Origin: Pseudomonadota bacterium
GTDB taxonomy: Bacteria; Pseudomonadota; Alphaproteobacteria; Puniceispirillales; Marisalimonadaceae
Direction of reading: 5' to 3'
DNA length: 40,228 bases
NCBI GenBank assembly: GCA_027625145.1
Contig: JAQBXK010000018.1
Location: 1 to 40,228, forward strand
Numbering within the stretch: position 1 is the stretch's first letter; the number at the start of each line of letters is the position of its first letter. The translations under genes and the position numbers were made by a program. A model generated the notes under the pieces. The model did not search any database, had not been told where the DNA came from, and worked only from the letters and a program-made list of their open reading frames with translations. Shown one piece after another: positions 26,199 through 35,618 of this stretch.

Positions 26199-26804
26199 TT
26201 ATTGGAGTATAAAAGCTGTAAAATACACGTCTTCAATTCCAGGAAATTCTTTCAATTGATCAAGTTTCTTATTCAAAACCTCTCTTAATTTAACTGAAAG
26301 TTTTTTCTTACCATCACTTCCTGCAATATCTTCTTCTGTAAAATCACTTATTGTTGATAATATTTCTGAACGTAATGATAATTGATGCTGATCAACAGTT
26401 TGCATTACCTTTTCATCATATTGAGTTGAAACACCAACACTTACTTGTAAAAATTTTCTACTACCTTTTAGATTTGTTGTAAAATCTCCAGGAAATTCAA
26501 AATATGTTGTTTCGTAACTATCTATTTCTGGAATAGCTTTAACATTTTTTTTCACAATGCCACCTTCAGTTTCACCTTCAGATGCTTTATTTTTTTCTTC
26601 CATTTCCTTCTTTTTTTGTAATCCCTTATCTTTACCCTCTATGATTTGGTTCACTTCCGATGAAGGATCAGTTTCCGGCTCTCCTCCAAATAATAAATAT
26701 CCAATGCCCAGGCCAATTACTAAAAGTAATACTCCTCCAATAACAAACATTAATATTTTAATAAGAGGACTTTTTTTTGCTTCTTCTTCAACAACTTCTG
26801 CCAT
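26199..26804 (-). CDS. fliL: Flagellar basal body-associated protein FliL
   Basis: 201 residues. A short cytoplasmic N-terminus and one membrane segment (about 14-38) precede a Glu/Lys-rich linker (about 45-85) and the periplasmic FliL domain with TYFEFPGDFTTNLKGSRKFLQVSVGVSTQYDEKV and the C-terminal DQLKEFPGIEDVYFTAFILQ. FliL encircles the stator and supports torque. It is the first gene of the fliL-M-N segment after fliK; no separate promoter is evident. Confidence 0.93.
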   Translation of the reverse strand: MAEVVEEEAKKSPLIKILMFVIGGVLLLVIGLGIGYLLFGGEPETDPSSEVNQIIEGKDKGLQKKKEMEEKNKASEGETEGGIVKKNVKAIPEIDSYETTYFEFPGDFTTNLKGSRKFLQVSVGVSTQYDEKVMQTVDQHQLSLRSEILSTISDFTEEDIAGSDGKKKLSVKLREVLNKKLDQLKEFPGIEDVYFTAFILQ

Positions 26805-26832
26805 TTTTTTCTCACTAAGTAGTTATATTCAA

Positions 26833-28242
26833 TTATGCTATTACATTTACTATATGTCTAGACGAATCGTTTTCATCTAACAGGTTTTTGTTTTTAGTTT
26901 CTTCATCAATTAACTTACTTTTATCTTTATTATTTTCTTTAGAATTCTGTTCATTTTGATTAAAATTATGAGTTGACCCAAAATTTTCATTACCATTATG
27001 CGCCATAAAATCTAAATTCATGCCTTGATCATTAAAAAGTTTTTGTAAAAAACCCTCATTTTGCTGCAAAGTATTAGTTACAAAACTATTTTCAGCTATA
27101 ATTTGAACTTTTCCAAGACCTTCCTTTAAAGTTAATGAAATCTTTAAAACTCCAAGATTTTTAGGTTTTAAGTTAAACTCAATTTCTTCTCCACCATTAA
27201 TAAATGCCTTTTCAATTCTAGCCGCTAATTTAGACGTCCAACCTTGTTCCGTTAAGTCTAAGTGATCCAATAAATTTTCTAATACAGAGTTATAGCTATT
27301 ACTAGAAAGATCGGAATTATTACTTTGCGAATATTGATTATTATTATCATGAATTGTAGAAATTTGATAAGGGTTAGTATTAGTATTAGTATTAGTATTA
27401 TTGATGTTTTTATTATCAATAATCTTATTTAGCATCAAATTATTAACCATATTGGGAGTAACTTGTGTCAAACCTTGATTTGAATTTGCAACATCAATTT
27501 TAAATATCTCTTTATTAATGTTATGTAAATTATTTTTATTAATTGTATTAAGATTATAAATTTTATTTGGATGATTATTTTTTTTAACCTTTTTAACAAA
27601 TTCAGAATTGTTTTTTATATCTTTACTTTTTAAATTGTTATCAGAGTAATCACCTTGATTAACCTTTTTTACCAAATTAGTATTATTTTCAACAATGCTG
27701 GAATCCTTAACATTATTTTTTATAACAGCTTCAATTTTATTATTATTTGTAGCATTTTCATTTTTATTATTATTTTTTACAGTTTCAGTTTTATTATTAA
27801 GAACATCTATTGGATTAATTTTTAATTTTTTAGATAAATTATGTTCATCAAATTTTGATGAATTAAAATTGCTGTTTATAGATATAGTCAATGTTTTATT
27901 TTTACCAACATTTAAACCTATTTTAGCAAAATCTAATATCTGATTACGTTCTAAAGGATTTAAACTAGTATCTTTTTCTACTGCATATTCTATTTTTTTA
28001 AAATCTGAAATATCTATTTTTTTATTATGTAAATCTGGAATAACATTAGAAATATAATCTATTATTTTGCTTTCTCCTAAGTTGATGACAAATTCTTTTG
28101 GAGTATCAACTTGATTTTCTAAATTTTCAATTGGTTCAATGATTGAAAATAATGAACCTAAAACTAACAAATTTTTTTCATCAGGAGTAACTCCAGACAA
28201 AGAATCTGATATTTTAGCGGCATCATTACTAACGTTAATCAT
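26833..28242 (-). CDS. fliK: Flagellar hook-length control protein FliK
   Basis: 469 residues from the ATG at 28242, which has GGA eight bases upstream; the frame extends to 28314 but without a ribosome site. Residues about 120-320 are an Asn/Lys-rich low-complexity region. The C-terminal domain (about 330-420) matches Flg_hook: FNLKPKNLGVLKISLTLKEG, then IIAENSFVTNTLQQN and a final LFNDQGMNLDF. FliK is a secreted molecular ruler, and a long disordered middle fits that role. A hexanucleotide repeat lies inside. It lies 84 bases after fliJ. Confidence 0.88.
   Translation of the reverse strand: MINVSNDAAKISDSLSGVTPDEKNLLVLGSLFSIIEPIENLENQVDTPKEFVINLGESKIIDYISNVIPDLHNKKIDISDFKKIEYAVEKDTSLNPLERNQILDFAKIGLNVGKNKTLTISINSNFNSSKFDEHNLSKKLKINPIDVLNNKTETVKNNNKNENATNNNKIEAVIKNNVKDSSIVENNTNLVKKVNQGDYSDNNLKSKDIKNNSEFVKKVKKNNHPNKIYNLNTINKNNLHNINKEIFKIDVANSNQGLTQVTPNMVNNLMLNKIIDNKNINNTNTNTNTNPYQISTIHDNNNQYSQSNNSDLSSNSYNSVLENLLDHLDLTEQGWTSKLAARIEKAFINGGEEIEFNLKPKNLGVLKISLTLKEGLGKVQIIAENSFVTNTLQQNEGFLQKLFNDQGMNLDFMAHNGNENFGSTHNFNQNEQNSKENNKDKSKLIDEETKNKNLLDENDSSRHIVNVIA
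27374..27397 (-). repeat. In-frame hexanucleotide repeat in fliK
   Basis: Four perfect tandem copies of TTAGTA on the plus strand, encoding alternating Asn and Thr (NTNTNTNT) in FliK. The six-base unit keeps the frame when copies are gained or lost, so slippage would alter the length of the ruler linker, not disrupt the gene. Confidence 0.85.
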
Positions 28243-28325
28243 TATAATTTCCAAAAATATTTCATCATTATATGCAAATATAATGCCATTATATTTTTTT
28301 AATAAATTACACAATACAGAATATA

Positions 28326-28715
28326 TTAAATATTTTTATTTTCTAATTCTTGGATATATTGTTTTTTATATTCATATGTTTTTTCTTCAGCTTTATTTTT
28401 TTTAATATTATTAGCTGTTATTTTAGATTGAATTATTTTTTTTTCAGAAAGAAGATAATTTTGTCTATTATTAGCAATATTTTTTTGGCTTTGAAGAGTA
28501 TTTAATAATTGTAAATTATTTTTTAAAAACCCTGCACTTACTAATTCTTTATTTGAACCAATTTTACCATTTTCCATAATTAAATCAATTTGATTAATTA
28601 AACTTTGGTTTTTCATTATCTCCGTCTCTAATAAATTAGAATTAGATATTTCTTTAGACATATCGCGTTTTCTTAACATTGATAATCTTTGATATCGTTT
28701 TATTTTTTTTAACAA
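28326..28715 (-). CDS. fliJ: FliJ-like flagellar export chaperone
   Basis: 129 residues, almost entirely helical and coiled-coil: Lys, Glu and Asn rich with regular hydrophobics and no membrane segment. FliJ proteins are poorly conserved; the call rests on size, coiled-coil character and position directly after fliI (nine-base gap) and before fliK. FliJ acts as the stalk of the FliH-FliI ATPase. The start is a TTG at 28715 with AGGAAT upstream. Confidence 0.8.
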   Translation of the reverse strand: MLKKIKRYQRLSMLRKRDMSKEISNSNLLETEIMKNQSLINQIDLIMENGKIGSNKELVSAGFLKNNLQLLNTLQSQKNIANNRQNYLLSEKKIIQSKITANNIKKNKAEEKTYEYKKQYIQELENKNI

Positions 28716-28724
28716 ATTTTATTC

Positions 28725-30044
28725 CTAATTATATAATGTTAATAACTCTGATATAGAAGCTTCATAATCTGCCTTTTGATTATGAGGTTGTGTAATAAAA
28801 TTTATTATTCTTGGCCACATTGTTATTGCATCATCAATATCTTTATCATGACCTTGGGTATAACCACCCATTAACAATAAATCTTTATTCTCAATATAGT
28901 TGGTAATATGCTTCCTAAATATTTTAGCAGCATTAGTATGTTCACTTGAGACTAAATCATTCATTACTCTGCTTATAGAACTTGATACGTCTACTGCAGG
29001 ATAAATTCCCATTTGTGCATTTAATCTACTTAAAACTATATGTCCGTCGAGAATGGCACGTGCTGTATCAACAACAGGATCATTATTATCATCTCCATCA
29101 GCTAAAATAGTATAAAAAGCAGTAATGCTTCCTTCGCCTTTATCACTCGTTCCAGCTCTTTCAATTAAATTGGGTATCATAGATATAACTGATGCTGGAT
29201 AACCTTTTGATGTAACAGTTTCACCTAGAGACAAACCTATTTCTCTTTTTGCATGTGCAATTCTTGTTAAACTATCCATAATAAGTAAAACATTTTTATT
29301 TTGATCTCTAAAATACTCAGCTATTGCAGTTGCTCTATTTGCAGCTCTAATTCTCATTAAAGGAGACCTGTCAGCAGGCACGGCTACAACAGTTATTTTT
29401 TTGGAGGTCTCATCATCAAATAAATCATTGACCATAGCTCCAACTTCTCTCGCTCTCTCACCTATTAAAGCAATCACTACAACGTCAGCTTCTGTGTATT
29501 TACTCATCATACCTAATAATACAGATTTTCCTACTCCTGAACCTGCTATTATTCCTAATCTTTGACCTCTTCCAACAGTTAATAATGAGTTAATAATTCT
29601 TACACCTACGTCTAATGGCTTTGTGATTAGACTTCTTTTTAATGGGTTCATAGATCTTCCCATAAGTGGCCATTTATTTTTTATTTCTAAATTAGGCTTG
29701 TCGTCCAAGGGTTTACCAAAAGCATCCGTCACTCTTCCTAACAAAGTATCATCAACATTTATATATCTTCCATCATCAAATAATGTAACTTCACATCCTG
29801 CAACAATATGAGAAGAATGCTCCAAAATAGCTAACATGTTATGATTTTGATCAAAACTAATAACCTCTGCTAAAATTTCTTTAGACATTTGATCTTTAAC
29901 AATACATAAACTGCCAATTGGCGCGGGGAAAGGATCACAATATAATACATTGCCATCAAATCTATTAACTCTACCTGAGCTTACAATTGTTTTTTTTCTT
30001 TTTATTTGAGAAATATTTTCAATAATTTTTGCTTCAAGAGGCAT
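28725..30044 (-). CDS. fliI: Flagellum-specific ATPase FliI
   Basis: 439 residues, F1-ATPase beta-like. Walker A is AGSGVGKSVLLG (near residue 170), Walker B is VLLIMDSLTR, and the GERAREV and YPAVDVSSSISR motifs are typical of FliI/type III ATPases. The N-terminal barrel includes RVNRFDGNVLYCDPFPAPIGS. FliI energises export of flagellar proteins at the C-ring. It follows fliH by 22 bases. Confidence 0.97.
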   Translation of the reverse strand: MPLEAKIIENISQIKRKKTIVSSGRVNRFDGNVLYCDPFPAPIGSLCIVKDQMSKEILAEVISFDQNHNMLAILEHSSHIVAGCEVTLFDDGRYINVDDTLLGRVTDAFGKPLDDKPNLEIKNKWPLMGRSMNPLKRSLITKPLDVGVRIINSLLTVGRGQRLGIIAGSGVGKSVLLGMMSKYTEADVVVIALIGERAREVGAMVNDLFDDETSKKITVVAVPADRSPLMRIRAANRATAIAEYFRDQNKNVLLIMDSLTRIAHAKREIGLSLGETVTSKGYPASVISMIPNLIERAGTSDKGEGSITAFYTILADGDDNNDPVVDTARAILDGHIVLSRLNAQMGIYPAVDVSSSISRVMNDLVSSEHTNAAKIFRKHITNYIENKDLLLMGGYTQGHDKDIDDAITMWPRIINFITQPHNQKADYEASISELLTLYN

Positions 30045-30066
30045 TAAATTTTCCTGGTATTAGTAA

Positions 30067-31071
30067 TTACTTTTTCTTTACACTTTGATTATTATTAATA
30101 GTCTTTTCTGAATAATACATCCCATCACAATTCAAAATAATATCACCCCTAGATATTTCAGAATTAGGTATAAACTTTATGTCTTTATTTAAGTTTTTAA
30201 AATTTTCAATTTTTGATAATGCTTCGTAATCTTTATCATTAGTTTCAATTGCTATTTTTTCATCGAAACAATTAATATTTTTTAAAAAAGATTTTATTTT
30301 TTTTTCATATTTTTCTGGCATTTTATCAATTTGATAACCTGCTAATTCTTGGGCAATTTCAATTATTTTATTTTCTATAGTTTCACATACTAAACTTTCA
30401 GTCATATTTTTTAATTCAGAAAAAATACTTTTAAAATTTTCAATATCTTCTGTAATTTGATTCGAAGCAGAGGTTTTTGTGTCGTTTTGATTGCCCGAAT
30501 CATTATTGCTATTAGTCATTTCAATAGAATTGTTAATCGATTGTGAAACAGCATCCCTAACAGAATTAAGTGCCTGTTTCGTCTCTTCAATTTCAATATT
30601 ATTAGTTACAACTTCAATATTATTTTTAACATTATTTTCTTGTTCCTCAAGCTGCGCACCAATTGGAGAAACGTTTTCAACTATATTTGCATTAGAGGGA
30701 AGATTACTATCATCTATTTCATTAGATTTTATAGATAAATCAGCTCCAGATTTATCATTATTATTATCGTCTTCTGATATAACTTTATTTTCTATTACCT
30801 TATCTTCAATATAGGGTTCCACAATATCTGCATTATCTTCATTATTAAGATCTTCTTTAACCTTTATCTGATCTGCTTTATCTTGAAATTCTAAAGCTAT
30901 ATCTATTAATGATTTTTTAATAAAAACAGCTTTATCAGGTCCCATTTTTTTTTCTTCAATAAAAACGGCTTCTGATTGGCTTTTTAATATAGATTTAATT
31001 TCAGAGTGACCTAATGGAACAACATTACCTTTAATATTATTCACATCGTCATATTTAGCTTTTAAAGACAT
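30067..31071 (-). CDS. fliH: FliH-like flagellar assembly protein
   Basis: 334 residues. The first two thirds (to about 210) are acidic low complexity, rich in Asp, Glu, Asn and Ile, and not recognisable. The C-terminal 120 residues carry the FliH pattern: a helical region ESLVCETIENKIIEIAQELAG, then a small domain ending EISRGDIILNCDGMYYSE, which matches the GDIxIexxDG of FliH. FliH regulates FliI and links it to the C-ring. The position between fliG and fliI confirms the call. The long N-terminus is unusual. Confidence 0.85.
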   Translation of the reverse strand: MSLKAKYDDVNNIKGNVVPLGHSEIKSILKSQSEAVFIEEKKMGPDKAVFIKKSLIDIALEFQDKADQIKVKEDLNNEDNADIVEPYIEDKVIENKVISEDDNNNDKSGADLSIKSNEIDDSNLPSNANIVENVSPIGAQLEEQENNVKNNIEVVTNNIEIEETKQALNSVRDAVSQSINNSIEMTNSNNDSGNQNDTKTSASNQITEDIENFKSIFSELKNMTESLVCETIENKIIEIAQELAGYQIDKMPEKYEKKIKSFLKNINCFDEKIAIETNDKDYEALSKIENFKNLNKDIKFIPNSEISRGDIILNCDGMYYSEKTINNNQSVKKK

Positions 31072-31091
31072 AATATTTTATCTCATCTATT

Positions 31092-32135
31092 TTATACATA
31101 ATCATCGCCACCACGGCCAGCTAATACAATAGATCCTTCATCAGACATACGTCTTGCAACAGCTATAATTTGTTTTTGAGCTTCTTGAACTTCAGTTAAT
31201 CTAACTGGACCTAAAGCCTCCATTTCATCTTGAATATTTGCAGCAGCACGCTGAGACATACATCCAAACAATTTGTCTTTTAATTCCTGATCCGCACCTT
31301 TAAGAGCAAGTATAATTAAGTCATTTTCAACATTTCTTAATAATGTTTGCAGAGATTTATCGTCTGATAATAATAAAGTTTCAAATACAAACATACTATC
31401 TTGTATTGCTTGCATTAAGGATTTATCTTCTTTTAATATATCTTTCATGATCCTTGCTTCGCCATCTTGACTTGAAAAATTCATTATTTTAGCCGCAGCT
31501 TGAACACCTCCAACTTTACTTGCCCTTAAGCTAGCATTTGATGAAAAGACTTTTTGCATAACTCTATCTAATTCTCTAAGAGCTTCAGGTTGAACTGTTT
31601 GTAAAGTAGCAATTCTTTTTATAATATCAGACTGGTTTTTTTCAGGTAAGAAATGTAATACATCTGAAGCAATTGCAGGCTCCAAATAAGAAATTATAAG
31701 AGCAATTATCTGTGGGTGTTCATCAATGATTAAATCGGTTATTGACCTTGCATCCAGCCAATCCAAAATTTCTATAGCCTTAATACTATCAGTTGGAGTA
31801 ATTTTTCCTAAAACACTCTGCGCTTTATCTTGACCTAAAGATTTAGTTAATACATTTTTTATATAATTACCTCCAGAAATGCCTAAGCTAGTCTGAGCTT
31901 TAATTATAGCTAAAAATTCATCCAAAACTAAATTAACTGTATCTTGACCAAGTCCTTGAACAGAGTACATTGCTGCACCTAGAACCTGAACTTCTTTTGG
32001 AGATAAATTGCCCATTATTTCTGCAGCTTCATCTTCACCTATAAGCATCATTAATATAGCACATTTTTGAGTGCCATTAAGACCTTCATAAATTTCATTA
32101 GATTTAACAACTACATTTTTTGCCGCTTCTGCCAT
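31092..32135 (-). CDS. fliG: Flagellar motor switch protein FliG
   Basis: 347 residues, the rotor protein that meets the stator. The N-terminal region LNGTQKCAILMMLIGEDEAAEIMGNL binds FliF; the middle domain has the EHPQ motif (IDEHPQIIALIISYL) that contacts FliM; the C-terminal domain includes the conserved torque helix NVENDLIILALKGADQELKDK. A C-terminal extension SIVLAGRGGDDYV is normal for alphaproteobacteria. It starts 27 bases after fliF. Confidence 0.97.
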   Translation of the reverse strand: MAEAAKNVVVKSNEIYEGLNGTQKCAILMMLIGEDEAAEIMGNLSPKEVQVLGAAMYSVQGLGQDTVNLVLDEFLAIIKAQTSLGISGGNYIKNVLTKSLGQDKAQSVLGKITPTDSIKAIEILDWLDARSITDLIIDEHPQIIALIISYLEPAIASDVLHFLPEKNQSDIIKRIATLQTVQPEALRELDRVMQKVFSSNASLRASKVGGVQAAAKIMNFSSQDGEARIMKDILKEDKSLMQAIQDSMFVFETLLLSDDKSLQTLLRNVENDLIILALKGADQELKDKLFGCMSQRAAANIQDEMEALGPVRLTEVQEAQKQIIAVARRMSDEGSIVLAGRGGDDYV

Positions 32136-32162
32136 AAAAATATCCTACTTTCTTTAAAACAA

Positions 32163-33878
32163 TTAATTATCGTTTTGCATCATTCTCTTAAATACACTTG
32201 ATACTCTTCCAGCTTCGTCACCAACAATCATCCTGATAACTGCGACTTTATCATCATATGTGTTAGCTGTATCTAACATTTCAGCTGATATAGATGATTT
32301 TTTAGGCTTTAACTTAGCTTTTATATCTTCTAATGTCTCACCTTCTGAGACTTCAATTTTTTCGTTATCCATTTCATCATCATCACTAGGCATAGCACCC
32401 ATTCCAGTTGAATAACCTGAAGGTACAAGAACTCTTTTTAGTAAAGGATGTAACGCTCCAAAAATAACGATTGCCAATATTAAAACCGTTGCTAATTGCT
32501 GAGCAAGGTCTCTAACCGCATCACTTTCATACCACGGCGCAGCAACCACTTCCATTATATCAACGAATGGACTACTCGTTACAGTTACACTGTCACCTCT
32601 AACCTTATCAAAACCAAGTGCTTCTTGCACCAAAGATTTAATTTCTAATAATTTTTGATCACTAAGCTTGTCAAATGTAATAGTTCCATCAGCAGCAATT
32701 ATTTTTTTCTCTCGAATAATTACCGCTGCTTTTATTTTCTTTATTTGACCATATTGAGCAGTCGTTGTTTCAATTTTTCTACTAACTTCATAATTTTTAA
32801 CTGAAGTTTGACTTCTTTGTTTTAAATCTTTGCCTGAGTTTTGAGCATCCGGTGCTTCTGTCTTCAAGTTAGCTGCTAAAGGTGCAGCATTTGATAAAGC
32901 ACCTGGAATACCTCTTGCTTCAGGATTTGCACTTTCATCTAATGATGTCTGCTCACTTCTTAAGGCATTACCTGTAGGGTCAACTGACTCTTCAGTAATT
33001 TCACTTTTAGTAAAACTCATATCTACATTGATTTCAGCCTTTAAATTGCCGGCACCAACCATAGGTGTTAAGAGAGATACAACTCTAGATCTATATATTT
33101 CACCTAATCTCATAGTTTGAGACATTTGTTCATCCGTAGCTGTCGAACCTGCATCGCTAGAAGGCTTAGATAATAATTCACCAAATTGATCGATAACTGT
33201 TATATTTTCTGAAGGTAAACTAGGAACAGAAGATGCAACTAGATGAACAATAGATTGAACCTGTTGTCTTCCTAAGGATCTTCCATTTGCAAGTTTGATA
33301 AATACAGAAGCCGTTGGCAATGCTAATTCTCTAGCAAAAACTGTTTTCTCAGGAATTGCTAAATGCACCCTAGCGGAACTTATTCCAGATATAAAAGTTA
33401 TAGAACGCGATAATTCAGCTTCTAAACTTTGTTTAATTTTTATAGCTTCAACAGAACGACTCGTTCCCATAGGCATATCCCCTAAACTTTGATATCCATC
33501 AGGAACTGATGCTGGCAAACCTTCCGCAGCCAAAAGCATTCTAGATTGATGATAATCATTCAAAGGAACTATAACTTCTCCTGTTGATGGGTTTAGAGAT
33601 ACATCTACTCCATTTTGTTTTAAAGCCTGAACAACTGCTGATTTCTCACTTTCAGGAAGAGAAGCAAACAATGTTGTCATTTCAGATTTTTGCATAGTAA
33701 AAAATACAATTATGCCTATAAAAGCAACTATAACTCCAAATACTAATGGAACAGATTTTTGAACTGCAGGATCAGCCGTCATTTTTCTAACATTTGAAAC
33801 AGCAGATGAAATTCTGCTGATTATACCTGTACCTTGATTAATTCCTACCAAGTCATTTGCTGTTGATACTTCTGCCAT
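32163..33878 (-). CDS. fliF: Flagellar MS-ring protein FliF
   Basis: 571 residues. Two membrane segments (about 43-63 and 450-470) bracket the periplasmic ring-building domains; the segment QSLEAELSRSITFISGISSARVHLAIPE belongs to the first. A serine/threonine-rich loop lies at about 285-345. The C-terminal tail GDEAGRVSSVFKRMMQND is the FliG-binding region. FliF forms the membrane base of the flagellum. It follows fliE by 24 bases. Confidence 0.97.
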   Translation of the reverse strand: MAEVSTANDLVGINQGTGIISRISSAVSNVRKMTADPAVQKSVPLVFGVIVAFIGIIVFFTMQKSEMTTLFASLPESEKSAVVQALKQNGVDVSLNPSTGEVIVPLNDYHQSRMLLAAEGLPASVPDGYQSLGDMPMGTSRSVEAIKIKQSLEAELSRSITFISGISSARVHLAIPEKTVFARELALPTASVFIKLANGRSLGRQQVQSIVHLVASSVPSLPSENITVIDQFGELLSKPSSDAGSTATDEQMSQTMRLGEIYRSRVVSLLTPMVGAGNLKAEINVDMSFTKSEITEESVDPTGNALRSEQTSLDESANPEARGIPGALSNAAPLAANLKTEAPDAQNSGKDLKQRSQTSVKNYEVSRKIETTTAQYGQIKKIKAAVIIREKKIIAADGTITFDKLSDQKLLEIKSLVQEALGFDKVRGDSVTVTSSPFVDIMEVVAAPWYESDAVRDLAQQLATVLILAIVIFGALHPLLKRVLVPSGYSTGMGAMPSDDDEMDNEKIEVSEGETLEDIKAKLKPKKSSISAEMLDTANTYDDKVAVIRMIVGDEAGRVSSVFKRMMQNDN

Positions 33879-33902
33879 TTTTTTTTCCTAATAAAATATT
33901 AA

Positions 33903-34217
33903 TTAAACGGGCATATTCATAATATCTTTATATGAACTCAGTACTTTATTTCTAACGTTTAAAGTCATTTGAAATGCAATATTAGAAATTTGTTGTTGCA
34001 TAATAACTTTAGTTAAATCTGTTTCTTTTCCTAACTCATAATCTTTAGTAATTTTTTCAGCTTTTGCTTGATTATCTGAGACTGAATTAATGGCATCATT
34101 AATTTTTTTTGAAAAATCTTCAGCTTTTTCTCCGCCTGAGAAAGCTTGATTGGCTTTTTCTAAAATATTTTGCCTTGCTAAATTAGTTAATCCACTATTT
34201 TGATTTGTTACTTGCAT
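33903..34217 (-). CDS. fliE: Flagellar hook-basal body protein FliE
   Basis: 104 residues. The C-terminal half has the FliE pattern TKVIMQQQISNIAFQMTLNVRNKVLSSYKDIMNMPV (landmarks MQQQ, FQMTL, VRNK, YKDIMNMPV). FliE connects the MS ring to the rod. The AAGGAAAA ribosome site overlaps the stop region of the upstream activator gene, only 12 bases away. It heads the fliE-to-fliN series. Confidence 0.94.
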   Translation of the reverse strand: MQVTNQNSGLTNLARQNILEKANQAFSGGEKAEDFSKKINDAINSVSDNQAKAEKITKDYELGKETDLTKVIMQQQISNIAFQMTLNVRNKVLSSYKDIMNMPV

Positions 34218-34229
34218 TATATTTTTCCT

Positions 34230-35429
34230 TTAATATGTCGCTCTAGCAAATGCTAATTGGTCTGCCAGTGTTTCTATTGAAGATGTTTCGTTAACATTTG
34301 AAAGTGATTTATCAATCATAATAGATGAAGCTGTAATTGTAGAATCATCACTCAAAACCAAGGCTCTTTGAAGAGTATTTTCTAACTCTCTAACATTACC
34401 AGGCCAACTATGATTTAATAATAAGTCTCTTGCTTGTGAAGTTACAAACGGAATATTTCCATTTTGCTTTTTATGTTTATCCAATATTTTTATTGCGATA
34501 GGTAGAATGTCATCCTGTCTTGAAGATAGGTTTTGTGTTTGCAAAGGAAAAACGTTTAGCCTGTAATATAAATCTTCTCTAAATCTTGACGCCCTAACTT
34601 CGGATGCCATATCTCTATTTGAGGTAGCAAGAACTCTTACATCAACTTCAATATCTCTTTGCCCCCCTACAGGTGTAACTTTTCTTTCTTGGAGAACTCT
34701 TAATAGTTTTGCTTGTAAAGATAATGGCATTTCAGAAATTTCATCCAACAATAAAGTTCCCTTGTCAGCAGCTCTAAAAATACCCTTGTTCGCATTAGAA
34801 GCACCAGTAAAAGCACCTTTCTCATGACCAAACAAAATAGCTTCTAACATATTTTCTGGAATGGCTGCACAATTAACCGCAACAAATGGTTCTTCTTTTC
34901 TACTAGAGTTTTCGTGTAAATAATTTGCTAAAACTTCTTTTCCAGAACCAGTTGGGCCGTTTATAAATACTGTTACATCTGTGCGAGCAACTCTTCTAGC
35001 TAAAGATAACAACTCGAATGTCTTAATATCACCTGCAGAAAACAAAACATCAGGACAACAAACATTAAAGATTAATTCTAATGAATATGGATCAGTGAAA
35101 TCTTCAACTGTAATTCTTTTTATAGCACCACCTAACTCATCTTTTATATCTATCCCACTAATTGTATGATTGTTAGCAATAATAATAACTTTAGTTAATT
35201 TAGCTTGCCTGGCAACAGATACTAGCTTTGATGACCCTCCTATTTCTTTTTCAAAAATATCGGAACAAACAATCGTATTTGCATTGTAACCTACAAGATC
35301 AATTCCAAGAAAATCTGGTTTTGAACTATCTGTTCCAGCTTTTATAACTGTAACATCTCTATTTTCAAGCAAATCACATAAATTATTTGCAATGTTTAAA
35401 CTATTTTTGACTACAATAACTTGGCTCAT
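34230..35429 (-). CDS. FlbD/FleR-like sigma-54 activator lacking the DNA-binding domain
   Basis: 399 residues. Residues 1-125 resemble a degenerate receiver domain: the first strand reads VIVVKNSL with no acidic pair, and no clear phospho-acceptor Asp is seen. The AAA+ domain (about 130-370) is intact: Walker A GPTGSGKEV, the sigma-54 contact loop GAFTGA, Walker B LLLDEISEMP, and the HSWPGNVRELEN motif. It then ends about 30 residues later in LADQLAFARATY, with no Fis-type helix-turn-helix. Caulobacter FlbD and Pseudomonas FleR carry one. The stop is followed after 12 bases by fliE, so no lost segment remains. Its own sigma-54-type promoter lies at 35462-35476. Confidence 0.9.
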   Translation of the reverse strand: MSQVIVVKNSLNIANNLCDLLENRDVTVIKAGTDSSKPDFLGIDLVGYNANTIVCSDIFEKEIGGSSKLVSVARQAKLTKVIIIANNHTISGIDIKDELGGAIKRITVEDFTDPYSLELIFNVCCPDVLFSAGDIKTFELLSLARRVARTDVTVFINGPTGSGKEVLANYLHENSSRKEEPFVAVNCAAIPENMLEAILFGHEKGAFTGASNANKGIFRAADKGTLLLDEISEMPLSLQAKLLRVLQERKVTPVGGQRDIEVDVRVLATSNRDMASEVRASRFREDLYYRLNVFPLQTQNLSSRQDDILPIAIKILDKHKKQNGNIPFVTSQARDLLLNHSWPGNVRELENTLQRALVLSDDSTITASSIMIDKSLSNVNETSSIETLADQLAFARATY

Positions 35430-35461
35430 TTATAACTCCTCATATTTGATGAAATAGAGAA

Positions 35462-35476
35462 GCAAGAATCTTGCCA
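35462..35476 (-). promoter_or_regulatory. Candidate sigma-54 promoter for the activator-fliE-N operon
   Basis: On the minus strand this reads TGGCAAGATTCTTGC, a near-consensus -24/-12 element with GG and GC 12 positions apart. Transcription would begin near 35450, about 20 bases before the activator ATG at 35429. No comparable element was seen before fliE, fliF, fliL or fliM, so it probably drives the whole series. Confidence 0.7.
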
Positions 35477-35562
35477 ATTCATGCTCTTATTTTTTTTTAA
35501 ACATTAATACATATTAAATGATGTAACTTTTTATTTTATTTAATTGATTTTTTTAATTAATA

Positions 35563-35576
35563 GTCATTATTATGAC
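35563..35576. promoter_or_regulatory. Inverted repeat between the divergent activators
   Basis: GTCAT and ATGAC form perfect arms around a TATT centre, 42 bases before the ATG at 35619. The position fits an operator for the plus-strand activator gene or an enhancer site for either gene. Its role is a guess from symmetry and place. Confidence 0.3.
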
Positions 35577-35618
35577 ATTTAAAATAATTTTTTATTCAAT
35601 TATTTGACGAGCTTAAAT

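Noticed and set aside
27374-27403. Possible CRISPR-like repeat array
   Set aside because: It is a contiguous six-base tandem repeat without spacers, inside the fliK reading frame.
34217-34240. Frameshift explaining the missing helix-turn-helix of the minus-strand activator
   Set aside because: Only 12 bases separate its stop from the fliE start, so no residual coding sequence for a DNA-binding domain remains in any frame.
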